Assembly (NCBI RefSeq): GCF_009707125.1
Contig: NZ_WLVL01000021.1
Coordinates: 62,001-126,000, forward strand
Source of the DNA: Arsenicicoccus cauae
GTDB taxonomy: Bacteria; Actinomycetota; Actinomycetes; Actinomycetales; Dermatophilaceae
Direction: 5' to 3'
DNA length: 64,000 nucleotides
The stretch's first letter is position 1. Every line of letters starts with the position of its first letter. A program made the position numbers and the translations under genes. The notes beneath the pieces were generated by a model. The model was not told the origin of the DNA. It did no database searches and saw only the letters and a program-made list of their open reading frames with translations. Of this stretch, positions 17,195 to 25,761 are shown one piece after another.

Positions 17195-18744
17195 ATTTTC
17201 GAGTTGCTGTTCGATATCCTGACTGTATGACGTACGCCGACGTACTCGCAGCCAGGGGCACCCTCGACGGGGCCCTGCAGGCGCTGCGCGTCCTCGGTGC
17301 CGGGCTGAGCTCGGTCCAGTCCATGGAGCTGGCAGGTCTGGCCGTGACGGCGACCGAGGTCGCCGCCGCGGCGCGCGGTCTGGCGTGCGCCGTCACCATC
17401 GAGGCCGGCGAGCGGGGTGTCATCCGCGAGTCCGGGTCGACCAACGCCGCCGCCTGGCTGACCGACGCGGGCGCCGCGCTCACCGAGACCGATGCGCACG
17501 CCATCCGCCGGGCCATCGACACGACGACCCGGCCGGCTCTGACCGGTCTGCGCGACGCGCTCGCGACGGGCGAGGTGACGCCGAGCGACGCCGGTCGTGC
17601 CGCCTCCGTCTTCGACGAGCTGCGGACGGCCACGGACCCCGCGATGCACGGCGAGATCGCCGAGGCCGCCACGACCCTCGCCCGTCAGTGCACCAGCCGA
17701 CGATCGCTGGCCCGGTTCAAGACCGAGATGCTCGCCCGCTACGGCACCCTCGACAGCGAGGAGCGCACGCGCAGGCACCACGAGGCGCAGCGTGGACTGT
17801 CCACCTGCACCGAGATGCCGGACGGTCTGTATCGCCTCGAGGGCCTGCTGGCCCCCGACGACAAGGCCACCTTGGACGCGGTCATCACCGCGTTGTCCGC
17901 GCCGGCACCCGACCCCGAGACGGGCCAGGTCGACACCCGGCTCCCGCGTGAGCGCCGCCTGGACGCCCTCATGCGCATGGCCGAGCTGGTCGGCGCCTCC
18001 ACGCAGACCGGCCCCATGGGTGCCGGCACCCGGGTCAACCTCGCCATCCCGTTGGCTGCCCTCGCCCGGCCGTGCGAGCACCGAGCGCAGGACGCCTTCG
18101 GGCTCTGGCGGCCCACCGGGGAGCCCTGCGACTGCCCCACGCCCGTCGCCGCCGTCGACGACCTCGGCACGCACCTGCTCCCTGCGTACGCTCGCGAGCT
18201 GGCGTGCGACGCCGAGGTGACCCCGGTCTGGCTGGGTGAGGACGGTCAGCCCCTGGCGCTCGGGCGGACGGAGCGGCTGGCCAGCAAGGGTCAGCGACGT
18301 GCGCTCGAGGTGCGCGACGGCGGGTGCACCTTCCCGGGTTGCGGCAACCCCGCCTCGTGGTCACGCGTCCACCACATCATCCACTGGGCCGACGGGGGCG
18401 CGACCGACGCCGTCAACCTGGCGCTCCTGTGCGGGCACCACCACAGATTCGTCCATCAGCACGACATCAACGGGCGCGTCACGCCCGACGGGACACGGGT
18501 CGAGTGGGATGTCGTCAACGTCATGGGCAGCTGGCGACCGGCGCCCCGAGCATCCGACGCGTCCGGGCCACCGGAGCCGGCGCCATCGACGAGCCTGCCA
18601 GGGTCGCCCCAGCCACCGGACCCGCCAGACCCCGCGAACTCGTCGGACTTGTCGGACCCCACGGATCCCACGGACCCCACGGACCCCGCGGACCCGTCGG
18701 GACCAGCGCCCGATCCGCCAGACGACCACGGTCTGGCCGTCTAA
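17191..18744 (+). CDS. DUF222 / HNH endonuclease domain protein
   Basis: The 517 residues combine an N-terminal DUF222 helical domain (about 13-290) with a C-terminal HNH nuclease (CTFPGCGNPASWSRVHHIIH, then NLALLCGHHHRFVH). These proteins form a large actinobacterial family, often many copies per genome; their role is unknown, with mobile-element or defence links suspected. The tail beyond residue 460 is a low-complexity run of Asp-Pro-Thr repeats built from a CCACGGACC-type tandem repeat (about 18655-18700). ATG 17191 was taken; ATG 17227 (MTYADVLAARG) is an equally plausible start. Confidence 0.85.
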   Translation: MDFRVAVRYPDCMTYADVLAARGTLDGALQALRVLGAGLSSVQSMELAGLAVTATEVAAAARGLACAVTIEAGERGVIRESGSTNAAAWLTDAGAALTETDAHAIRRAIDTTTRPALTGLRDALATGEVTPSDAGRAASVFDELRTATDPAMHGEIAEAATTLARQCTSRRSLARFKTEMLARYGTLDSEERTRRHHEAQRGLSTCTEMPDGLYRLEGLLAPDDKATLDAVITALSAPAPDPETGQVDTRLPRERRLDALMRMAELVGASTQTGPMGAGTRVNLAIPLAALARPCEHRAQDAFGLWRPTGEPCDCPTPVAAVDDLGTHLLPAYARELACDAEVTPVWLGEDGQPLALGRTERLASKGQRRALEVRDGGCTFPGCGNPASWSRVHHIIHWADGGATDAVNLALLCGHHHRFVHQHDINGRVTPDGTRVEWDVVNVMGSWRPAPRASDASGPPEPAPSTSLPGSPQPPDPPDPANSSDLSDPTDPTDPTDPADPSGPAPDPPDDHGLAV

Positions 18745-18789
18745 GCGCAGACGGGGGCGGGCGGAGCCGTGCACCGGGCCCGTCTGCGC
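18745..18789. terminator. Bidirectional terminator
   Basis: GCGCAGACGGG (18745-18755) pairs perfectly with CCCGTCTGCGC (18779-18789). It lies between the convergent HNH and VOC genes. Confidence 0.8.
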
Positions 18790-18806
18790 AGCCATGCGCC
18801 CTCGGA

Positions 18807-19220
18807 TCAGACGGCCGTGCCCACGCACAGCTGCCAGGTGACGCCGTAGCGGTCACCCACCCAGCCGAAGTACGGCGTGAACCCGTAGTCACCGCGCGGC
18901 ATGTAGACCTGCCCACCGTCGGCCAGGACCTCCCAGACCCGGTCGAGCTCGGCCTGGTCGGCGCAGTCCACCCACAGCGAGATGGACGGGGTGAGGCCGA
19001 ACGCGTGCGGGACGCCTGAGTCCACCACCATGAGACGGTGGCCCTTGAGCTCCGCCGACGCGTGCAGGACCGGTCCGGTCGCCGGCCCCAGATCCCCGTC
19101 GCGCAGTGACACCGGGCCTGGCGCCCAGTCCTCGCCGAAGGCCCGGGCATACAGCGCCATCGCGTCCTGCGCCGCCCCCTCGAACATGATGAACGTGGCA
19201 GCGGCCTGGTTCGTCGTCAT
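18807..19220 (-). CDS. VOC family protein, PhnB-like
   Basis: The 137-residue protein has the PhnB-type glyoxalase fold: TFIMFEGAAQDAMALYARAF at the start, a central LMVVDSGVPHAFG and the closing GDYGFTPYFGWVGDRYGVTW. Members lack a settled enzymatic role. On the minus strand TACCCT (19232-19227) stands 6 nt before the ATG, indicating a leaderless message. It diverges from the pseudouridine synthase gene. Confidence 0.8.
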   Translation of the reverse strand: MTTNQAAATFIMFEGAAQDAMALYARAFGEDWAPGPVSLRDGDLGPATGPVLHASAELKGHRLMVVDSGVPHAFGLTPSISLWVDCADQAELDRVWEVLADGGQVYMPRGDYGFTPYFGWVGDRYGVTWQLCVGTAV

Positions 19221-19269
19221 ACGGCCAGGGTAGGAGGACGACCCACCCGAGGCGAGGCAAGATGGACCG

Positions 19270-20193
19270 GTGCCGTCCCACTCCCCCCTGCCGCCCCGCC
19301 ACGGGCTGCAGGCGGCGTGGGTGCGGACCCCGGACCGCGACCCCGAGCAGCCTCCGCCCTGGGCGACGATGCGGGAGTGGCTGCGCCACAAGCTGCCTGA
19401 TGAGGTCGACGTCGAGTCCATGCTGGCCGCAGGGCGGTTCGTGGACGACGCCGGCACCGCCTGGACTGGGCAGGAGCCCTACCGCCCGCACACCTTCGTG
19501 TGGTTTCATCGCGACCTGCGCGAGGAGGCCGTCGTGCCAGGGGAGCTCGCGGTCCTGCACCAGGACGAGCGGATCGTCGTGGTGGACAAGCCGCACTTCC
19601 TCTCGACCCTCCCACGCGGCCGCCACGTCGCGCAGTCGGTGGTCGTGCGGGCCCGCGCCATGCTCGGGATGCCCGAGCTCGGGCCCGCCCACCGGCTCGA
19701 CCGCCTGACCGCCGGCGTGCTCGTGCTGACCACCGAGCGTCGTTGGCGCACGCCCTACCAGCGCATGTTCGAGCAACGGGTCCCCGTCAAGACCTACGAG
19801 GCGATCGCCCCGCACCGGGCGGACCTCGCGCTGCCGACGACCATGCGCAGCCACATCGTCAAGGACCGCGGGGTCCTGACGGCTCGTGAGGTCCCCGGCC
19901 TGCCGGCCAATGCCGAGACCTTCGTCGAGCTGGTGGAGACACGCGGCGGCTTCGCCCGCTACCGGCTGCGTCCCCGCACGGGGCGGACGCACCAGCTGCG
20001 GCTCCACCTGGCCTCGCTCGGTGTCCCCATCGTCGGGGACCCGCTGTATCCCGTCGTCCTGCCCGACGCCGTCGACGACTTCACCGAGCCGCTGCGGCTG
20101 CTCGCCCGCACCCTGGAGTTCGTCGACCCCGTGGACGGGTCGCGGCGCCGGTTCGACAGCGGGCGGAAGCTCGCCTGGCCTGGCTGCCCGTAG
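19270..20193 (+). CDS. RluA-family RNA pseudouridine synthase
   Basis: The 307-residue enzyme converts a uridine in rRNA or tRNA to pseudouridine. The catalytic motif HRLDRLTAGVLVL (Asp is the nucleophile) is present, as are DERIVVVDKPHFLS and the RPRTGRTHQLRLHLASLG motif. The N-terminal 90 residues form an unusual extension (MREWLRHKLPDEVDVESML) that resembles a degenerate S4-like region. The target cannot be assigned from sequence. Its stop lies 10 bp before rlmC, another rRNA-modifying enzyme, suggesting a small rRNA-modification cluster. Confidence 0.87.
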   Translation: MPSHSPLPPRHGLQAAWVRTPDRDPEQPPPWATMREWLRHKLPDEVDVESMLAAGRFVDDAGTAWTGQEPYRPHTFVWFHRDLREEAVVPGELAVLHQDERIVVVDKPHFLSTLPRGRHVAQSVVVRARAMLGMPELGPAHRLDRLTAGVLVLTTERRWRTPYQRMFEQRVPVKTYEAIAPHRADLALPTTMRSHIVKDRGVLTAREVPGLPANAETFVELVETRGGFARYRLRPRTGRTHQLRLHLASLGVPIVGDPLYPVVLPDAVDDFTEPLRLLARTLEFVDPVDGSRRRFDSGRKLAWPGCP

Positions 20194-20203
20194 CCTTGCG
20201 GCC

Positions 20204-21349
20204 ATGCAGTGCGACTACTTCGACGCGGGGCGCTGCCGCTCGTGCACCCTCATGGGTGTCCCCTACCCCACCCAGCTCGCGGACAAGCAGCGCGCCGTCG
20301 CGGACGTCTTGGCTGACCACGTCACCGCTGACGCGTGGCTCGACCCGCAGGCGAGCCGCGAGGAGGGGTTCCGCAACAAGGCCAAGCTCGCCGTGGCGGG
20401 CACCACGAGCGCCCCGACCTTCGGCATCCTGGACGCCGGCGGGGAGGGGGTGGACCTGCGCCGTTGCGGCCTCTACGAGCCCGGCCTGCACGAGGCCGTG
20501 CTCGCGCTCGCCGAGGTCGTGCCCGCTCTCGGGCTCCAGCCGTATGACGTGCGGGCCCGTCAGGGCGAGCTCAAGCACCTGCTCGTGACCCACTCCCCCA
20601 CGGGCGAGCTGATGGTGCGGTTCGTGCTGCGGTCGACCAACCAGCTGGGACGCCTGCGCCGAGGTCTCCCCACGATCCTCGCTGCCCTCCCCCGGGCCCG
20701 CGTGCTGTCGGCCAACGTCCAGCCACGGCACGCCGCGGTCCTGGAGGGCGACGACGAGGTCGTGCTCACCGACGCGGACACCCTGCCGATGCACGTGGCC
20801 GGCATGACGCTCCACCTCGGGACACGCAGTTTCTTCCAGACCAACACCTCCGTCGCGGACGCGCTCTACACGCAGGCCGGCGACTGGATCCTCGCTGCCC
20901 GACCCACCGACCTGCTCGACCTGTATTGCGGGGTGGGCGGATTCGCGTTGCACGCGGCCGTGCGCGCACGTGCGGCCCACCGATCGCTCCGGACGACGGG
21001 GGTCGAGGTGTCACCAGAGGCGATCAGCAGCGCCCGCCGCAGCGCGGACGAGCTGGGGCTCACCTCGGCACTCTTCGTCGACGGCGACGCGACGTCCCAT
21101 GCCCTGCGGCCCAGCTCGGGCCCGGACCTGGTCGTGGTCAACCCACCGCGTCGGGGCATTGGCACGGGGCTGGCCGACCGGCTCGAGCGGTCCTCCGCCA
21201 GCACCGTGATCTACTCCAGCTGCAACCCCGCGACGTTGGCCCGCGACCTCGCCGACATGCCGTCGTGGCGGGTCGCCGCGGCCAGGCTGTTCGACATGTT
21301 CCCGCAGACCACCCACGCCGAGATCCTCGTGCACCTGCAGCGTCGCTGA
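20204..21349 (+). CDS. rlmC: 23S rRNA (uracil-C5)-methyltransferase RlmC/RumB-type
   Basis: The 381-residue protein begins MQCDYFDAGRCRSCTLMGVP, nearly the diagnostic N-terminus of RlmC with its cysteine cluster for a 4Fe-4S centre. The methyltransferase part shows LLDLYCGVGGFALHAA (SAM binding), VVVNPPRRG (motif IV) and the catalytic cysteine in YSSCNPATLARDLADM. RlmC methylates U747 of 23S rRNA in E. coli. TAGCCT (20191-20196), which also contains the previous stop, is 7 nt before the ATG. Confidence 0.9.
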   Translation: MQCDYFDAGRCRSCTLMGVPYPTQLADKQRAVADVLADHVTADAWLDPQASREEGFRNKAKLAVAGTTSAPTFGILDAGGEGVDLRRCGLYEPGLHEAVLALAEVVPALGLQPYDVRARQGELKHLLVTHSPTGELMVRFVLRSTNQLGRLRRGLPTILAALPRARVLSANVQPRHAAVLEGDDEVVLTDADTLPMHVAGMTLHLGTRSFFQTNTSVADALYTQAGDWILAARPTDLLDLYCGVGGFALHAAVRARAAHRSLRTTGVEVSPEAISSARRSADELGLTSALFVDGDATSHALRPSSGPDLVVVNPPRRGIGTGLADRLERSSASTVIYSSCNPATLARDLADMPSWRVAAARLFDMFPQTTHAEILVHLQRR

Positions 21350-21370
21350 CTCACCTACGATGATCCCCTC

Positions 21371-21895
21371 ATGACCGTCATCCGACCCCTCGAGCTGTCG
21401 GACGCCCCGGCCCTCACCGAGCTGGTCGCCGCCAGCCGCGAGCACCTGGAGCCGTGGGAGCCGGCACGGCCCGAGCGCTTCTACACCCTCGGCGGGCAGC
21501 AGGAGTTGGTGCGTCTCGCCCTGTCCGAGCGCCGGGGCGGCCGCATGGGCCCCTATGTCGTCCTGGACGAGCAGGGCTCGCCGGCCGGCCGCATCACGCT
21601 CAACAACATCGTGCGGGGTGCCGGCCAGTACGCGAGCGTGGGCTACTGGCTGGGCGTCGGGCAGACTGGGCGTGGCCTGGCGACCCGGGCCCTGGCCGAG
21701 CTCGTCGACCTCGCGTTCGGCGAGTGGGGACTGCACCGCTTGGAGGCCGGGACCCTGCTGCACAACACCGCCTCGCAAAGGGTGCTGGAGCGTAACGGTT
21801 TTCAGCCCTACGGGCTGGCCCGCAAGTACGTCATGATCGCCGGCACCTACCAGGACCACCAGTTGTACGAGCTGCTCTCGCCCGACCTCCGCTAG
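21371..21895 (+). CDS. RimJ/RimL-type GNAT acetyltransferase
   Basis: The 174 residues follow the RimJ/RimL pattern: start TVIRPLELSDAPALTELVAA, middle GYWLGVGQTGRGLATRALAE (acetyl-CoA loop) and HRLEAGTLLHNTASQRVLER, then NGFQPYG. Members acetylate protein N-termini, including ribosomal proteins S5 and L12, or small molecules. The location directly after two rRNA modification genes fits a ribosomal target (inference). A TACGAT box lies 9 nt before the ATG. Confidence 0.82.
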   Translation: MTVIRPLELSDAPALTELVAASREHLEPWEPARPERFYTLGGQQELVRLALSERRGGRMGPYVVLDEQGSPAGRITLNNIVRGAGQYASVGYWLGVGQTGRGLATRALAELVDLAFGEWGLHRLEAGTLLHNTASQRVLERNGFQPYGLARKYVMIAGTYQDHQLYELLSPDLR

Positions 21896-21930
21896 TGCCG
21901 CGGGCCACCCCTTGTAGCGCCCGATCGAGC

Positions 21931-21949
21931 ATGTATACAGTGTTCACAT
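21931..21949. promoter_or_regulatory. Palindromic operator over the SnoaL-like gene promoter
   Basis: ATGTatACAgTGTtcACAT is a dyad with arms ATGT..ACA.TGT..ACAT centred on the TACAGT box (21936-21941), which itself stands 6 nt before the ATG. The form resembles TetR-family operators. No TetR gene is nearby. Confidence 0.5.
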
Positions 21950-22370
21950 GATGAGCATGGACGCACCCCAGCTGATCTCCTCCTACGAGCGGGCGGTCGC
22001 CTCGATCGACGTCGACAGGCTCCTGGACCTCTACGCCGAGGACGCGCGGGTCTTCGACGGCACCTCGGCCTGGCAGTACACCTCACGCGACGAGTGGCGG
22101 GCCGCCGTCGACATGTGGTTCCGCCACCTCGCGGGCAACGGGGCGTGCGAGATCCGTGAGCCGCGGGTCGCCGGGTCCGACACCATCCTCGTCCTCTCCG
22201 GACTCGCCTGCTACGGCGCCGACGACCGCGAGGGTGGGCGCACGGAGGTCGTGTCGCGCTTCACCCAGGTGTGGGAGCCGGGCGACAACGGCCCTCGCAT
22301 CACGCACGAGCACACGTCCCTCCCCCTCGACGACGCGTGCGAGCGCCCCCTGCCGCAACCGGGGTCCTGA
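21948..22370 (+). CDS. SnoaL/NTF2-like (ketosteroid isomerase fold) protein
   Basis: The 140-residue protein has the NTF2-like pattern: an N-terminal helix (LISSYERAVASIDVDRLLDL) followed by YAEDARVFDGTSAWQYTSRD, and later strands ending RFTQVWEPGDNGPRITHEHT. Catalytic identity cannot be inferred. The start is leaderless and overlapped by a palindromic operator, so transcription is probably ligand-controlled. Confidence 0.75.
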   Translation: MMSMDAPQLISSYERAVASIDVDRLLDLYAEDARVFDGTSAWQYTSRDEWRAAVDMWFRHLAGNGACEIREPRVAGSDTILVLSGLACYGADDREGGRTEVVSRFTQVWEPGDNGPRITHEHTSLPLDDACERPLPQPGS

Positions 22371-22462
22371 CGCAGGCCCGACAGCCGTCTCAAGACAACC
22401 GTCTCGCGACAGGCGCACCAGCCCACCCGCGGGGCGACCGTCCAGCGCTGGGCGTCGGCGCA

Positions 22463-22600
22463 GTGCGACGTCCCGCCGTCGCGGGAACGTTCTACACCCT
22501 CGACGAGCACGGGATCGTCCAGGCGCGGATCACCGACCTCGACACCGGCTGCAGCCAGACCTACGCCTTGCGGGCGGACGTCTGGACCGCGGTCAGACCT
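22463..22600 (+). pseudogene. Possible gene remnant (NTF2-like end fragment)
   Basis: A frame starting at GTG 22463 contains AGTFYTLDEHGIVQARITDL, a stretch with protein-like strand pattern resembling the end of NTF2-like or related small enzymes. It has no clear beginning, and after about residue 45 the sequence becomes noise before the terminator. It may be a decayed duplicate of the gene upstream. The rest of 22371-22704 holds only this and the terminator. Confidence 0.3.
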
Positions 22601-22648
22601 CGCCACACCAGTGCTGCTGGTCGAGATGCACCCGCCGTCCTCGAGACG

Positions 22649-22685
22649 GGGGCGGGGGTCCTGACCGTGCCAGGTCCCCCGCCCC
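22649..22685. terminator. Very GC-rich bidirectional terminator
   Basis: GGGGCGGGGGTCCTG (22649-22663) pairs with CAGGTCCCCCGCCCC (22671-22685) with one mismatch and a 7-nt loop. It separates the SnoaL-like gene from the converging Hsp31-like gene. Confidence 0.85.
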
Positions 22686-22704
22686 ACTCACCCCCGGTGG
22701 CACG

Positions 22705-23415
22705 TCACTTCAGGCGCTTCAGCACCGCCTTGGCGACGCTCTGCGCGCTCTGGGGGTTCTGTCCGGTGATGAGGTTCTTGTCCCGCACGACGTTGTCCTT
22801 GAAGGGCAGGAGGGCCTTGGAGTACTTGGCTCCCAGCGCCTTCAGCTCCTCGTCCAGGCGGAAGGGGACCGCGTCCTGACGCTTGGCGAGCTTCTCCTCC
22901 GGCCAGGAGAACCCTGTGACCTTGCGTCCGGCGATGACGGGGGTGCCGTCCTCGCGGCGCGCGGCCAGCAGCCCCGCAGGGCCGTGGCACACCGCGGAGA
23001 CCACCTTGCCCTGGGCGTCCAGGTCGGCGATGAGGGCTCCGAGCGCCTGGCTGGTGGGGAAGTCGAACATCACGCCGTGTCCCCCGGTGAGGTAGATGGC
23101 GTCGAAGTCCTCCGCCGCGACGTCCGCGACCCGCACCGTGTCGTCCAGCAGGGACATGAAGTCGGGGTCGGCGTAGCGCTCCCCCGTCCCCCCGCTCTTG
23201 AGCATCGGCGCGGACAGGCTCTCGGGGTCCAGCGGTACGGCGCCTCCGTCGATGCTGGCGATGGTCACGTCGTGGCCCGCCTCCGTGACCACATCGTAGA
23301 AGTGGGTCAGCTCCCCCAGCCAGAGCCCGGTGCGGTAGCCGGCGGTGGTGTAGCGGGGGGTGTTGGTGACGACGATCAGAATCCTCTTGGGCGTGCGTGT
23401 CATGAACTTCGACAT
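22705..23415 (-). CDS. DJ-1/PfpI superfamily protein, Hsp31-like
   Basis: The 236-residue protein has the class I glutamine-amidotransferase-like fold with the nucleophile elbow AVCHGPAGLLA (Cys) and an acidic residue in GLWLGELTHFYD, the pair used by glyoxalase III/Hsp31 enzymes. DAIYLTGGHGVMFDFP is typical of the family. These enzymes detoxify methylglyoxal or act as holding chaperones. The ATG at 23415 is chosen over in-frame extensions that run through the TPR gene. It is the last of three minus-strand stress-type genes. Confidence 0.85.
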   Translation of the reverse strand: MSKFMTRTPKRILIVVTNTPRYTTAGYRTGLWLGELTHFYDVVTEAGHDVTIASIDGGAVPLDPESLSAPMLKSGGTGERYADPDFMSLLDDTVRVADVAAEDFDAIYLTGGHGVMFDFPTSQALGALIADLDAQGKVVSAVCHGPAGLLAARREDGTPVIAGRKVTGFSWPEEKLAKRQDAVPFRLDEELKALGAKYSKALLPFKDNVVRDKNLITGQNPQSAQSVAKAVLKRLK

Positions 23416-23426
23416 ACCCACCGACC

Positions 23427-23792
23427 TCAGGGCGCAGTCCCGGGCCCGTGCGCCGTCCCCTGCGCCAGGTGGCGGTCGTCGCCCGTGAGCGCTGCCAGGA
23501 TCCGCCGCTGCGTGGCGGCCTCCGCGCCCAGCCCCTGGCGTTCGAGGGTGCGCGCGAGCAGGAGCCGGACGTAGTCGTCCGTCGGGGCCCGTTCGACGAG
23601 CTCGGTCAGCTCGTCCCGCGCGCGGCCGAGCTGCGCCGAGTGGTAGTACGCCCGAGCCAGGAGCAGGCGCACGGCGACGTTGTCCGGCTCGGTCCCCAGC
23701 AGATCGGCGAGCGAGTGGGCGGCCGCGGCGTATCTCTTCTGGTCGAACAGGTGCTGGGCCATCGACAGCTGCAGGTAGCGCAGGTCCTCCAC
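23427..23792 (-). CDS. Tetratricopeptide-repeat protein
   Basis: The 121 residues contain about two and a half TPR motifs: AQHLFDQKRYAAAAHSLADL, then LLGTEPDNVAVRLLLARAYY and RARDELTELVERAPTDDYVR. No signal peptide or other domain is seen, so it is a cytosolic scaffold. The tail (GDDRHLAQGTAHGPGTAP) is disordered. It ends 12 bp before the Hsp31-like gene and may be co-transcribed. Confidence 0.78.
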   Translation of the reverse strand: MEDLRYLQLSMAQHLFDQKRYAAAAHSLADLLGTEPDNVAVRLLLARAYYHSAQLGRARDELTELVERAPTDDYVRLLLARTLERQGLGAEAATQRRILAALTGDDRHLAQGTAHGPGTAP

Positions 23793-23822
23793 GGATGCTC
23801 CTTCGGTCAGGGCGATGTCGGC

Positions 23823-24218
23823 CTAACACGTCTGCGGCGCATGGCATTCCCCCGCCCACCAGTTGCGCTGCGCGAGACGCCAGAGACGGCACGGCTGGGT
23901 GGAGCCCGCCCGGACCTCCAGGCAGTGGCCGACAGAGGCGATCGGACCGTCCCAGGCGACCGCCAGCGCGCGGGGCTCCACCTCGTAGGCCCGCAGCTGC
24001 AGCTCGCAGTCGCACGACGCGCCCCGGACCCCCAGCCGGCGTTCGAGGCGGGTCGCCCTGGGCGCTCGCTGCTCCCGCCACGTCTGCACCCACCGCCAGG
24101 ACCCGTCGCAGTCGAACCGCTGCACCATGCGCCCCACGTAGCACACGACGCACTCGTGCGGGTGCGCACCCATCAGCTCGCGAACGACCTCTGAGGGGTC
24201 GGTCCTCGTCGCCGTCAT
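23823..24218 (-). CDS. DUF2695 domain protein
   Basis: The 131 residues include the family feature GASCDCELQLRAYEVEP (CDC-E motif) and an earlier Cys pair ECVVCYVGR. Function is unknown. The high Cys and Trp content suggests a small metal-binding fold. An in-frame shift could extend the N-terminus but ATG 24218 is the natural start. Confidence 0.6.
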   Translation of the reverse strand: MTATRTDPSEVVRELMGAHPHECVVCYVGRMVQRFDCDGSWRWVQTWREQRAPRATRLERRLGVRGASCDCELQLRAYEVEPRALAVAWDGPIASVGHCLEVRAGSTQPCRLWRLAQRNWWAGECHAPQTC

Positions 24219-24337
24219 GTCGGCCCTCCTCCTTCACCGGGGCCCAGTGTGTCCCGCGGCGGGTTCGGTGGCCGGACGCAGTGCAGGGCCTGTGGACGAC
24301 GGTCGGGGAACACGCCGTCCTGTGGACAACTCGCCGC

Positions 24338-25225
24338 TCAGACGCGGACCACGGCCACCGGCGCGTGCGAGGACTGCAGCACCTGCCTGCTGGTCGACCC
24401 CAGCAGCATGCCGGCGAAACCACCACGCCCGCGGCTGCCCACGACCACCAGCGAGGCGGTGCGCGAGGCCTCCGCCAGCACCTTGACCGACGAGCCGCGC
24501 AGGGTGCGGGTCTCGACGACGACGTCCGGGTGCTGCTCGCGTCCGTGCTGCAGCACGTGCTCGACCAGCTCGGTGTGGCGCCGGCTCATCTCCGCGTGGG
24601 CCGACGACCCCTCCTCGGTCGGCACCACGCCGCCCTCGAACTCCATCGTCCAGGCCCGGACGGCGACCAGGGGCAACCCGCGACCGTCGGCCTCGCCGAA
24701 GGCGAACAACGCGGCGCGGTGCCCCTCGGCCGAGTCGTCGACGCCGAGCACCACCGGGCCGTCCGCGGGCGCGCCCGCGGCCCGGTCAGGCACGACGACG
24801 ACCGGGCAGTGTGCGTGCGCGGCGACCGCCCCGGAGACGCTGCCGAGCAGCAACCCCTCCCACCCGCCCGCGCCGCGGCTACCGGTCACCACGAGCTGAC
24901 CGTGGCGCGATGCCTCGATCAGCGCGGCGGACGGGCTGCCCCACACGGCCTGCGTCGCTACCTCCAGGCCGGGGTGGGACGCGCGCACCGTGGCCTGAGC
25001 CTCGTCCAGGACCCGCTCGGTGCCCTGCTGGACCAGCTCCTCGAGCCCGTAGGACCACCCCAGCTCGTGCGGAGCGGGCTGGGCGACCTCCTGCGCCATC
25101 ACGAGCAGCAGGGAGGCCCTGCGCCCGTCCGCCTCTCGGGCCGCCCACTCCAGGGCCGGGCGAGCGAGCGCCGAGCCGTCGACGCCGACGACGATGCGGT
25201 CGCTGGGGATGGTGTCGTGGGTCAT
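24338..25225 (-). CDS. Universal stress protein with two Usp domains
   Basis: Two tandem UspA domains are present: VVGVDGSALARPALEWAARE with TGSRGAGGWEGLLLGSVSGA, and VVLGVDDSAEGHRAALFAFG with VVGSRGRGGFAGMLLGSTSR. The G-x2-G-x9-G-S/T ATP-binding pattern is intact in both halves. The 295-residue length is normal for tandem actinobacterial Usp proteins, which are commonly induced by hypoxia and stationary phase. AAGGAGC upstream of the ATG is the Shine-Dalgarno. Confidence 0.92.
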   Translation of the reverse strand: MTHDTIPSDRIVVGVDGSALARPALEWAAREADGRRASLLLVMAQEVAQPAPHELGWSYGLEELVQQGTERVLDEAQATVRASHPGLEVATQAVWGSPSAALIEASRHGQLVVTGSRGAGGWEGLLLGSVSGAVAAHAHCPVVVVPDRAAGAPADGPVVLGVDDSAEGHRAALFAFGEADGRGLPLVAVRAWTMEFEGGVVPTEEGSSAHAEMSRRHTELVEHVLQHGREQHPDVVVETRTLRGSSVKVLAEASRTASLVVVGSRGRGGFAGMLLGSTSRQVLQSSHAPVAVVRV

Positions 25226-25266
25226 GACAGGCTCCTTCGCTCGTCGGCGGAGCCCGCGTCGTGGGA

Positions 25267-25743
25267 TCACTCTGCGTCCGGTCGCACCCGCTCCCGGCGA
25301 GGCTCCTCACCTGACACGATGTTAGCGACCGGCGTCCCGACCTCGACGGTGCGCCCCACCGTGCAGAGCCGGTCGTGCGACCGACGGATCGCGTCAGGCA
25401 GCACCCGGCGGGCCTCGTCGCCCGCAGGACCGTCCGGGAAGGTCACCTCCCAGGTCACGGTCAACCCCTCCAGCCGGGCCTCGCCGTCGACCTTGACCTT
25501 GTCTCCCCCGACCTCGACCGAGAACCTCACTGGCTCGGCACGCCGAGACGTGAGGTGGTCGACGTCGACCATCGTGCAGCCCCCGATCGCGGCCAGCAGG
25601 GCCTCGACGGGAGTGAACGCCGCGTCCTCGCCGGTGCCCAGCTCCAACGTCCCGCCGCGGGCGTTGGTGGCGGCATACCGCCCCAGGCTGGTCCGCCGGA
25701 GCTGGACGGAACGGTGGTGCTCAGGCTGCTGGGCGGTCGACAT
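25267..25743 (-). CDS. OsmC family peroxiredoxin
   Basis: The 158-residue protein has the OsmC fold with both catalytic cysteines: IGGCTMVDVDHL and HDRLCTVGRTVE. Members reduce organic peroxides with a thiol partner. The downstream tail (GEEPRRERVRPDAE) is charged. The ATG at 25743 leaves only 18 bp to the divergent phosphatase start, so their promoters overlap. It may be co-transcribed with the Usp gene. Confidence 0.9.
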   Translation of the reverse strand: MSTAQQPEHHRSVQLRRTSLGRYAATNARGGTLELGTGEDAAFTPVEALLAAIGGCTMVDVDHLTSRRAEPVRFSVEVGGDKVKVDGEARLEGLTVTWEVTFPDGPAGDEARRVLPDAIRRSHDRLCTVGRTVEVGTPVANIVSGEEPRRERVRPDAE

Positions 25744-25761
25744 GACCGTTAGCCTGCCACC

